In this document: positions 14,201-24,500 of the stretch, piece by piece
Position numbering within the stretch: the stretch's first letter is position 1
How the letters are laid out: each line of letters begins with the position of its first letter
NCBI RefSeq assembly: GCF_030463565.1
Contig: NC_134676.1
Location: forward strand, 24,160,728-24,224,727
From: Pelecanus crispus
Lineage: Eukaryota > Chordata > Aves > Pelecaniformes > Pelecanidae
Direction: 5' to 3'
Length of the DNA: 64,000 nucleotides
Notes under the pieces: model-generated
The model's database searches: none
Seen by the model: the letters and a program-made list of their open reading frames with translations, nothing else
What the model was told of the DNA's origin: nothing
Position numbers and translations under genes: made by a program

Positions 14201-16196
14201 TAGCAGAACTTTGGATGCTGGGAATCTCTCTTGGGCACCTTTTGGCATCTTCTTGAAGGGAAGTGTGCAAAGACAGAATGACCAGTTCAGCAACAAAGAA
14301 AATTCTACCAGAATCTATTGTGATCAATTTTATTGAGTAGAACGGGTTGATACATCAAAAAGAGGAAAATTTCCCACATCTATTTGTGAAGAGTGGAAAC
14401 TTGAATAGATGACAAGACAATCCTCTCATATAATTTCATAGTCATTTTCATGGAAGAGACAAATTCAGCAATTTTTATTTTGCTCATTCCTCTTGCCAAA
14501 GGGACACATGGTGTAAATATTCATCATCATTTCCAATTTTCAGTAAGGATCTTCACAAGAACCCTCTTCAACAGTTTTCTTCATGCAGATAGCTCAGTTT
14601 GGTTGTAGCCTGACCCCATCTCAGTTGGGAAAAACTCTCCTCTCTTAATTTGGGTATTTCTTTATGGCTGCTAATGAAGTGTGGCTTAAGCACAGGACTG
14701 TTAAAATAGCAGCCTGTGAGCTTAAAGCATGTTACTACTTTTTAAAAGTAAAAAAATAGATTATTTAAAAATTAACATTATATATATTTGAAGTTCTGTG
14801 TAGCAACAGGATGATTATGTTCTAATGTGCATCCTGTTCCCACGAGACATGTTTTTTAGTTTAGGTTACCATGAAACTATTTTTTTGTTTCTTAGTCCTC
14901 GAATCAGTTTGGGGTTTTTTTCTCATTTTATACATATAGGGACTAAAGAAAGTGTCTCCATGCAGCCTAGTGTACCCTCTACGCAGCACTGCACAACTTT
15001 GGGATATAGAATCAATCCTTAATGCCTTAAATAGGCTCCATGCAAGGGCCTGGTGGAGCATGGTACCAACACAACTGAAACCTTCAAAAGCCGTCTTCTT
15101 TCACGGCAGCTTTGCAGAAAGATGCTGGAAGAAAACTGCTGTAATAGACCACAGACTGCAGTCTTTTACCATTTCATATTGTTTCAATACTGGTAAAAGA
15201 ACATAGCTCCTTCAGTGTCTGATGTGTACGATCCATCAATTTTATCAGTCTGACATCTAAATTCTGCCCTCATTGTACAGGGTCGTGTTCACTGAAGTAT
15301 AAGAAAAACTGACATAAAGAAAAGGCTAGTAAGTCTCTCCTGTGTCTATTAGTGCAACAGAGCTTCTCAGCTATAGAGGAGAAAGAAGGATTTAACTCCT
15401 TCTCAGTCAAAAGTGACCTATGCAGAACTTCATCTTTACTGAATACTGGAAGAAAAGAATACACTTTGATTTTCTGATCCCAGTTGTGTCTGCACATAAA
15501 GATGGGGGCGGGGGGGGAGTAAAATAAACAGATTTGATACAGAAATAACTATGATATTTTTATAGACATTTCCATGATTAAGAACTCATTGTGATGTTTG
15601 AAATAACAGTGCATTGAACACAGTGGACTCTACCAACAAAAATAATATATTTCACAATTGCTATCAGATTTTTGTATGGCATTGTGAACCTTTGCAAAGC
15701 AGATTGAAAAAATATGCAATTCTCTACACACTTGAACTGGCATGCACAGGCTGTCTAACTCAAAAAATCACTCCAGCCAGTGGAGGTTTTGTTGAATGAG
15801 GATATCGAGCAGGTCTCTCATAATACATATCTGAGGACTCAAGAGCATCGTAAATCTTATTTTTATGATTCTGAGTTCAATCACATTGCTGCAAAGAAAA
15901 TTCCAAAGAAAGAGAAAATAATCACAGGTTATTTATTTTTATTGTGAGAAGTGCAAATTTCATTTTGTGATTTTTTGAAAAGGGAAAGGTGGTTTGTAGT
16001 AATTCACACTGAAATCAATAGAAAGCAGATTAAACAATGTTGTCAAAAATTCCACGCATAAATGTCTTCTTTAATAACTTGCACTCCTCTAATTAAACCT
16101 GTCATAAGAAAACAATTTTCAGAAAACAGCAAAGGTGAAAAATGCTTATTTGTATAACATGCCCTCATGATCCTAAACATTGTTTTGCTTACAATG
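11261..16196. other. Intergenic, nothing recognised
   Basis: AT-rich, with a G-rich patch near 15503-15520 and several A runs. The 112-residue minus frame at 13989-14327 and its neighbours have no family similarity or splice context. Confidence 0.5.
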
Positions 16197-16454
16197 ACAA
16201 TGGGACCATTCAGCCTGGAGGGAAGGCTCAGGGGGGATCTTATCAATGTACATAAGTATCTGCAGGGAGGGTGCAAAGAGAACAGAGCCAGGCTCTTTCC
16301 AGTGGTGCCCAGTGAGAGGACAAGAGGCAGCGAACACAAAAAGAAACACAGGAGGCTCCATCTGAACATCATGAAACACTTTTTTACTGTGAGGGTGACT
16401 GAGCACGTGCACAGGTTGCCCAGAGAGGCTGTGGAGTCTCCCTCCTTGCAGATA
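16197..16454 (+). mobile_element. CR1 copy A, left half (interrupted by another CR1)
   Basis: This is sense CR1 ORF2 C-terminal sequence of a distinct subfamily, reading FSLEGRLRGDLINVHKYL through RLPREAVESPSLQI. It stops abruptly at the GATA at 16451-16454, in the middle of the codon context that normally continues into IFK. Its continuation is found at 16981, after a second CR1. Confidence 0.85.
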
Positions 16455-16980
16455 CTGAGACCCCACCTCAAATACTGTGTTCAGTTTTGGGCCCCTTACT
16501 CCAAGAATGACATTGAGGTGCTGGAGGGCATCCAAAGAAGAGCAACAAAGCTGGTGAAAGTCTAGAGAGCAAGTCTTATGAGGAGTGGCTGAGGGAACTG
16601 GGCTTGTTTAGCCTGGAGAAAAGGAGGATGAGGGGAGACCTTATCGCTCTCTACAACTACCTGAAAGAGGGTTGTAGTGAAGTGGGTGTTGGTCTCTTCT
16701 CCCAAGTAACAAGTGATAGGATAAGAGAAAACATCCTCAAGTTGCATCATGGGAGGTTTAGATTGGCTATTAGGAAACACTTATTCACAGAAAGGGTTGT
16801 CAAACATTGGAACAGGCTGCCCAGAGAGGTGGTAGAGTCACCATCCCTGGAGGTATTTAAAAGACTTGTAGATGTGGCTTTTAGGGTCATGGTTTAGTGG
16901 AGGACTTGGTAGTGTTAGGTTTACATTTGGACTTGATGATCTTAAGGGTCTTTTCCAACCTAAATGATTCTACAATTCTA
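16455..16980 (+). mobile_element. CR1 copy B, inserted into copy A
   Basis: This is a 526-bp CR1 3' fragment of the same type as the copy at 9.6 kb. The ORF2 tail begins at an [21 protein letters not shown] segment. It has an in-frame stop after the KLVKV segment (near 16562), then continues through [15 protein letters not shown] to the 3' UTR and a tail ending TTCTACAATTCTA at 16980. It lies in the same direction as its host element. The shared context proves that B jumped after A. Confidence 0.88.
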
Positions 16981-17111
16981 TTCAAAAGCTGTTTGGACAT
17001 GATCTGGGGCAACCAGCTCCAGGTGACCCTGCTTGAGCAGTGGTGTTGGACAAGATGACTTCCAGAGGTCCCTTCCAACCCCAGCCATTCTGCAATTCTG
17101 CAATTCTGTGA
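16981..17111 (+). mobile_element. CR1 copy A, right half with its own tail
   Basis: It starts TTCAAAAGCTGTTTGGACAT, which joins directly onto the GATA at 16451-16454 and continues the IFKSCLDM-type CR1 ending. It ends with a copy-A tail built from ATTCTGCA/ATTCTGTG units at about 17087-17111. The tail unit differs from that of copy B. Confidence 0.85.
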
Positions 17112-18319
17112 TAACTAATCCACTACTGAAAGAGAATTTTCATGCATTGAATCATAAATATTAATTGTATAATTATGCTTACAATACTTACAGGAACTTG
17201 ATATTAAAATAGTATGAAGAAAATACGTGGAATCAAAGTCTTTAGATCAGCTAGGAGAAATGAATGATGTTCAAAGTCTAAAAGGGCTGCCCACTTTATT
17301 GTCTACAGCTCTTTACTATGAGACCAGGTGAAATCTGCAGAAGCAGAAAAAGGACCAAAACTCCATCAGATGAAGATGAAAAAGAGAAATCTGAACATGT
17401 TTAACAATGAAGCAACTAGCTTTTGCTTTTCCTATTAAAAAATAAGTTGGGCTTGATACAGAGAAGCATTTATAATTAACTGATGTAAACTGACAGATTG
17501 TTGATAGCTTCTCTTTCTCACACCATTTTTCATTTTCGATGGTTGCCATTTTTGCCAGTTACATCACATATAGATTATTTGTAAAATTATTTGTTTCTTT
17601 CTACAATACTTTTCTATGTCCTTCATAGTTGCTTTGTCAGAAATTAGCAACACTTATGGAACATTTTGAAAATATGAACTCTGGTCCTCACACATAATCT
17701 CTTAAACGGAATAACAAAAAGGGCCTTTCAATGCCAGTACTCTGGGACTGTAAGCAAACTGGTGAGAAGGGTTTTCTTTTTTACCTCTGACTTCATTAGT
17801 AAATCTGACCTTCAAAGGAGTTGTTAGATAAGACAGATAGTTCCAAGTCAAGGCAGTAATACAAAATCTGGTTTATTGTTATTCCAAAGAGTGTCTTCAT
17901 AAGAATGTTTTGCCTGTATGTCTATTGCTCAGCTTGTTTTGTGGCTATAATGTACTGCCTTGATTTACTGTCTGAAAGGTCCACTCTGGAAATCAGAAAT
18001 TTAAAAAATATCAAAAATACCAGATTTCATATAAAAAGTCACAGGTCAACTCCAAGAAAGTCATCAGAATACTACTATTGTTAAAGGCCTGCTCTTGTTG
18101 CTGCTCTGTATGAGAGTGGCGTATAGCATTATCAGGACTCTGCTAAGCTAGTGTTTTCTTATTTAAAAAGCAAGGAAGGATGTTTGCTTTTGTTTTTATT
18201 GGACTGCATAGACCATATATACAGCCTGGCTCCCATGGATGTCTGTTAAAAAAAAGCCATAATGACCAAGCTTCGTTGTCAAGAGTTCAGTGGAAATCTG
18301 CAGTGAGACAAACTTAGAA
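17112..18319. other. Intergenic, nothing recognised
   Basis: AT-rich single-copy-looking sequence with no gene or repeat that I can support. Confidence 0.5.
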
Positions 18320-18530
18320 TCATAGAATTGTTTACGTTGGAAAAGACCTTTAAGGTCACCAAGTCCAACCATTAACCTAACAGTACCATGTCCACCACTA
18401 AAACAATTAAGGGTAGAGTAATATTTAATTTCATGTTTCCTGGCTTGGTGGCTGGATTATTTTTTAATGAAAGTAAAACTAGGAATCATTAAGGTTGGAA
18501 AGGATCTCTAAGATCATCAGTCCAACCATC
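18320..18530. repeat. Duplicated 210-bp block, copy 1
   Basis: Three parts occur in order: an antisense CR1 3' end (TCATAGAATTGTTTACGTTG), a non-CR1 spacer of about 75 bp (GTTTCCTGGCTTGGTGGCTG), and the start of a second antisense CR1 3' end (AATCATTAAGGTTGGAAAGG). The same three parts recur in the same order and orientation at 18923-19130 with only scattered differences. Copy 1 loses similarity in the second CR1 near 18535. Confidence 0.88.
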
Positions 18531-18922
18531 AATTAAACCACGGTTCAGTAAGCAGCTGGAATACTTATTTTTCTAATTACTGAGGAAGGCTTTGGCTGAT
18601 GTGAGATTCACAGGCAAAATAAAGATTTTCTGCAGCTGAATAGCAGAATTTTCACTACTTTTTTTCAGTTTTATTTCAAAAGGAATATGGACATTTATTC
18701 TAGCACATAACCTATTCTTACCTTGTAGGCTTGAAAACTACTTCAGGAAGGGGGAAAAGGAGTTTAGCTTATTTACAGCAGCAAAACATTTTCAGAGAAA
18801 TATTCAGCAAAGTAGACCATAGGCACCATAATATCTGAGTTCACTGTATTGATGAGAAAAGATTTGCTGTGTCAAGTTTCATAAATTTAGCCAAGTCTGG
18901 CTAAACGTTTAGAATTATAGAT

Positions 18923-19130
18923 TCATAGAATTGTTTATGTTGGAAAAGACCTTTAAGATCATCCTGTCCAACCATTAACCTAACACTACCAAGTCCACCA
19001 CTAAAACAATTACGGGTAGAGTAATAATTTCATGTTTCCTGGCTTGGTGGCTGGATTATTTTTTAATGAAAGTAAAAACTAGGAATCATTAAGGTTGGAA
19101 AGGATCTCTAAGATCATCAGTCCAATCATC
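18923..19130. repeat. Duplicated 210-bp block, copy 2
   Basis: Partner of 18320-18530, about 600 bp downstream as a direct repeat. Here the second CR1 part continues into the 1.4-kb CR1 that ends at 20485, so this copy holds the fuller element. The spacer is almost identical in both copies. Confidence 0.88.
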
Positions 19131-20485
19131 AACCCAACACCACCATGCCCACTAAACCATGTCCCAGAGTGCCACGTCTACCCATTTTTTGAACACCTCC
19201 AGGGATGGTGACTCCACCACCTCTCTGGGCAGCCTGTTCCAATGCTTGACTACCCTTTCCGTAAAGAAATTTTTCCTAATTTCCAGTCTAAACCTCCCCT
19301 GATGCAGCTTAAGCCCAGTTCCTCTCATCCTATCGCTAACTACTTGGGAGAAGAGACCAACACCCACCTCACTACAACCTCCTTTCAGGGAGTTGTAGAG
19401 ACTGATAAGGTCTCCCCTCAGCCTCCTCTTCTCCAGGCTAAACAACCCCAGTTCCCTCAGTCGTTCCTCATAAGGCCTGTGCTCCAGACCCTTCACCAGC
19501 CTTGTTGCCCTTCTCTGAACACGCACCAGCAATTCAATGTCTTTCTTGTAGTGAGGGGCCCAAAACTGGACACAGTATTCCAGGTGTGGCCTCACCAGTG
19601 CTGAGTACAGGGGGACAATCACCTCCCTGCTCCTGCTGGCCACACTATTCCTGATACAAGCCAGGATGCTGTTGGCCGTCTTGGCCACCTGGGCACACTG
19701 CTGGCTCATGTTCAGCTGGCTGTCAACCAACACCCCCAGATTCTTTTCTGCCAGGCAGCTTTCCAGCCACTCTTCCCCAAGCCTGTAGCCTTGCATGGGG
19801 TTGTTGTGACCGAAGTGCAGGACCTGGCACTTGGCTTTGTTGAACCTCATACAGTTGGCCTCAGACCATCAATCCAGCCTCTCCAGATCCCTCTGCAGGG
19901 CCTTCCTAACATTGAGCAGATCAACACTCCCACCCGACTTGGTGTCATCTGCAAACTTACTGAGGGTGCACTCAATCCCCTCATCCAGATCTTTGATAAA
20001 GATATGAAACAAGACTGGCCCCAAAACTGAGCCCTGGGGAACACCACTTGTGACCGGTTACCAACTGGATTTAACTCCTTTCACCGCAACTCTCTGGACT
20101 CAGCCATCCACCCAGTTTTTTACCCAGTGAAGAGTACACCTGCCTAAGCCATGAGCTGCCAGCTTCCCTAGGAGAATGCTGTGGGAGATGGTGTCAAAGG
20201 CTTTACTGAAGTCCAGGGAGATGACATCCACAGCCTTTCCCTCATCCACTAGGTTGGTCACCAGGTCATAGAAGGAGATCATGTTGGTCAAGCAAGACCT
20301 GCCTTTAATGAACCCATGCTGGCTAGGCCTGATCCCCTGGTTCATCTGCACACGTCTGTTGAGTGTACTCAAGATGAACTACTCCATAATCTTCCCTGGT
20401 ACTGAGGCCAGGCTGACAGACCTGTAGTTCCCTGGGTCCTCTTTCCGGCCCTTCTTGTAGATGGACATCTCATTGGCAAGCCTTC
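19083..20485 (-). mobile_element. CR1 LINE, 1.4 kb, 5'-truncated, with broken reverse transcriptase
   Basis: Antisense on the + strand. Reading the minus strand from 20485 down, the reverse transcriptase palm appears first (SQHGFIKGRSCLTN and ISLDFSKAFDTISHSILL at 20100-20372). The catalytic FADD box follows at about 19941-19955. Next come the C-terminal CR1 domain ([44 protein letters not shown]; open over 19152-19850) and a 3' tail near 19083. Frameshifts separate the palm, the FADD box and the C-terminal part. The first half of ORF2 with the endonuclease is missing, so the copy cannot move on its own. Confidence 0.95.
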
Positions 20486-20856
20486 TTATTACAACTCATA
20501 ATGCATACAGCCATATAGAGCAATGTGGTGGTGCATCCCCCCCCGCCCCCATTCCTCTTTCTCTTCAACGGCTTTACGATCTCAGGAATTCCAGGCCGCC
20601 ACTTTTGCGTAGCGAGTTAGTCAGTTAAGCGCCCCTTAATTGTACTAGAAACTCCTACATGGCTGAAGCAGAGAGCAGCCCTGTCCTTATCAAAATCTTC
20701 ATATTATGGCTAATGAGGGGAGCAAGAACAAACAGCTACCCCTGACAGCCTTGAAACAGAGTGGTGTCATCGTTACTGGAATTCCAGCAACTATCGACCC
20801 AAATTGTGGCTTGGATGGAAATTTACTGGTGATTAAAGTCAATCATCTCACAATCC

Positions 20857-20862
20857 TATAAA
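20857..20862 (+). promoter_or_regulatory. TATA box of the 20.5-kb LTR
   Basis: TATAAA in the context CCTATAAATGGC, about 333 bp into the LTR. A start site would fall near 20887-20892, just before the hairpin-rich leader. Confidence 0.5.
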
Positions 20863-20925
20863 TGGCAGTCCTAAGTGAGGCCCTTTGAGCTTTCCTGGAC
20901 TGCTGCGGGCCGCACCAGCATCTCC

Positions 20926-21058
20926 CTCTGAGTGAGACACCTCTCAGAGCTAGCAGACTCCGAAAGTCTGCTGCAAACAGAACTCCATTGCCGAAGATCA
21001 ACAATGGAACCTGGGCTGAAATTCTCCACTCCTCGAGGCTCAACGCTCAGCCGTTGAG
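20926..21058 (+). other. Cluster of perfect hairpins in the LTR leader
   Basis: There are three perfect stems: CTCTGAG/CTCAGAG at 20926-20932 and 20943-20949 (10-nt loop); AGCAGACT/AGTCTGCT at 20952-20972 (8-bp stem, 5-nt loop); and CTCAACG/CGTTGAG at 21039-21058 (7-bp stem, 6-nt loop). They lie right after the predicted start site, so they would form in the 5' end of an LTR transcript. Confidence 0.6.
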
Positions 21059-21577
21059 AAATGCCAAGGCATTAGACATGAGTATTTCACTGAACTCAAG
21101 GGGAATTTTGAACAGGCATACCCTTTTTATATATGCATTCATGTTTGTGTGTATGCATGTGTGAATCAGTTTAAGTAGTCTGTAGATGTATGATTTAATT
21201 TCAAAGCCAGTCTTATACTGCTGCATTATTCTTATAGCATTATTCTTATAACCTGACCAAGTCTGAGACTAAGAGTGGGCCTAGCTGCACCTAGACTCCT
21301 CTCTTAGAAGGAGTTCAGAAAGCAAGGGGGTCCATTCTGAACCTTGTGACTCAATGGGAGGGTCCTCCTTATCCCCTACATACGCGATCCCTTTATGAAT
21401 CATTCCAACTCAGTGTAATTCAATTTTCCTTTATGCGCTTTCATGTAGTAATAGAGTGAACCTTGCCATCTTTGAATCTGTAACTAAGTTTTGATCAATT
21501 TTGTCTAATCAATTTATTAATCATTGATGATTGAGTGCTATTAAAAATTTTACAATTAAATTCTGTGATTTGCTACA

Positions 21578-24500
21578 AGTAAATTCTAACTGCTACTAAA
21601 TCAAACTGTGTAAAGTCACCCATTCACAGTAAATTGACATAATCAGCAGGATTCACAAACCTGCATTTGTGACCAGAAATTAACATTTGTGACTACATAC
21701 TGCATTCCCTTTCCTCATCCACTGTCTTTTCTGTATGTTCAGACTGAAAGTTCTTAGTCTGGGCATTCTCACATTCCTTATTAATATTTTGAACCTGTGG
21801 TGATCAGTCAGCTCCCTGTGCATCTCCCCACAGCTATACAGCACATTTTACATGAGAAGAAGGAGCAGCGGAGCGCCTCTTATGCTCCAAATCTCAAAAG
21901 TCTTTTCTATCTGTGACTCCAACTGCTTTTGCTCATAGCTTCTGTTCAGGGTACAGTAGTCTGGGAATGATGGAAAGATATAACCAAGAAAAGATTGCAA
22001 GAGCAGCTGTGGAAAAAACAAAGCTGTTTATTTAATGAAAGTGGGTGTACACTTTTTCTGAGGTGTTCATTTTAATTTGCGGAGTACATGACTTGCAGTC
22101 AAAAGAATCATGACATTTTTGCCTCCCCTTCTATCAAATCCACAAGCAATTAGTTGTTTCACACAGCTGGTTTCAATATCTCATCCCTCTGCAATTTTAG
22201 CATGACTTTAATTATAAGGTGCATGAAGGAAATACATGCAGCTTTAAAAACAATTAAGCAGCTTAAAAGCTAACACAGATATTGTCAATGGACAGACACT
22301 AGACTAATATGCAATCCCCATTCAAGATTTGTTTATTCCTTATATTAATGACCTTTAGAGGGAAGGAAAGAGAACTTTTGAAACTGAAATCTTCAAACAG
22401 ATAATTCTTGAAATTACTGAAGTCTTCAAAACTGTTTTCCAGACAAGAGTAAGAAATACTGTTCAGAAATACTTCCACGTCTTCCCACATTTGTGGCAAT
22501 AAACTTTCAGCTACTCTTCATTCTGTATCCTCATTATTTGGCTCTTTGATTCTTTTAGCTAGAAGCTGCAGCACCACAGACATAGTATGTGACAAGCAGA
22601 ACACTGTGTTATCCAGGAAGAAGAATGAGACTGTTCCAGAATGTAGACAGACATCAGGATAATGGATAAAGGATGCCTTAACAATTAGCAATTATGACAT
22701 GAAACTCATGATTTTGGTCAGTGCTTCAGTGCCATTTAGGATTTAAGGCAAAATAGATTTCAACTGGTCTTAAAGAGGGAATTCCATTTCCATCACTAGT
22801 GAGGACATGAAATGTTTGACTACTTATCTCAGACGTCTGCAGAATCTATTCAACTTAGACAGGTGTGATTAACAATTAAATCTCTTGCCTTTTATGTGTT
22901 CAAGAGTTTCTTTGATATCTTTACATTTAAACAAGTAGGAAATTGCCCTTGAGAATGAGTTCATTATTTTCATACAGCTACATTACTGTATTAGCAATTG
23001 TTTTCAAGTAAAGCTAAATTATCTTCTCAGCGTACCTTAAGTCAGAGTAGTCTGCACTTTTATCATCTGTACCAGTTGGCCTACACTGGATGGGTACATA
23101 CAGAGCAGACACCTGTTTTAGAGTGAGATTCAGAAACATAGCTTGTACTCTGCCTGGTTTATGTCTTTGGGATTTCTCTCTTATCTCATAACAGCTAACA
23201 AAGTTTCCTGCAATAATGTATGTTGTCTGTGATTCTTAGTGTGTATTTGCAGTTTTAGCTTGTTTTTTATTGCTGAGTTTGAGTGAGAAAATGCACTCAC
23301 AGATGCATTTTAAGAAGCAGGATCAAGGCTTTCACACTAGTAAATCCTGTGACTGAGAACTGGCAATGCTTTCTGTGCATTAGTATGCAAAGATTTTGTT
23401 ACAGTGAGCATCATCATGTCTGGTTGAGATTTCAGGGAAGGAGGCAATCAGCTGGTCTTAGGATGCTTAGCCAGATGTCAAGAAGCCAAGGTCACTCTGG
23501 ATGGCTACTCTGAAAGGGGGAATAAGTGAACCTTAAAAAGTGAGATTGTTACTAGACCTTCATTATACCAATGAACAAAATGATGTAGTCTCTGTTGTGT
23601 CACTTGAAATACCATAAGTTTAGTTAAGTGTGCCTGCATACCAGTTGCTGACGTCAACCAAGAGAGAACAGCTCACTTCCACACTACTAAATTATCTTAG
23701 CCTCTAAAGCATGGGCACATACAAACTGCCTAGTGAAAATGATCTGTAGTATATCACAAACTGGGCTTGGAAATTGTTTGGAACAGTGCAAGCTTGCATG
23801 GGCCAAAAATATACTAGGAACTACACTAAAAATTTCACAGCATGTACAACTGAATTTCAGTGCTCAGAAGTATTGCCTTGCACTGTTCAATTTAATAGTA
23901 GGTTTCAAAAAGATAATTGATGATAACAGTGAGGTTCTGTCACCCCTTAGAACTGTTTGAGGTAGTTTGCTTGGTTAAACATTGGTGTAATCTAGACAGT
24001 GATGCAAGTGTCTGTGTGCATGAAGTGTAATGGCTATATATACTTCTTGTAACAGAGTAACAATCATTAAGAAAAGGGGTGAGTAAGGTAGTCATCACAC
24101 TGAAAGAAAAATAGAATTACTCACTGGTTTTCTCTGCAAGAAAGTGATAAATATAATTTCAACCCTTCCATGAGCAATTCCCCACCATTTCTGTGCAACA
24201 ATAATAATAAATATGGTAAACAGTACCATACTGTCAATTGTGTTATATTCAGAGGTGAAAAATTAATCTGAAAGCACATTCCAGGGGGACAACAAAGCAT
24301 TAGGGCTTGAGGGTGTTATGCCTTACTAAGAGCACAATTGCCTGTTGAAAAACTCAAGGCAGTGTAGATGTTACACCATTGTACTCACTCGCCACTGGGG
24401 ACTCCTGTCCTCAGTTAATTGATCACAGCAGAGGGGAGAAACAGAGAGTTAAGCTTTGGTGATACTGATTCAGACTCCTTCTACAGAAACTGAGATTCTT

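Larger units (their letters stand above)
20524..21577 (+). mobile_element. Solo LTR of an avian endogenous retrovirus (ERVL-like)
   Basis: The element begins TGTGGTGGTGCATCC and ends GTGATTTGCTACA, so it has TG...CA ends. It is flanked by AGCAA on the left and AGTAA on the right, a 5-bp target duplication with one mismatch. At 1054 bp it has LTR anatomy: a TATA box at 20857-20862, a CpG-containing leader after it, and ATTAAA signals near 21542 and 21555-21560 before the 3' end. No gag/pol/env or second LTR is present, so it is a solo LTR left by recombination. The 5-bp duplication is typical of ERVL-class elements, and that class assignment is an inference. A 14-bp direct repeat (GCATTATTCTTATA) lies at 21223-21250. 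Confidence 0.75.

Noticed and set aside
16043..16535. Minus-strand open frames of 142 and 120 codons
   Set aside because: Antisense shadows of the nested CR1 copies, which are sense on the plus strand.
19242..20030. Plus-strand open frames at 19242-19604 and 19791-20030
   Set aside because: They are antisense shadows of the CR1 element whose coding strand is minus.
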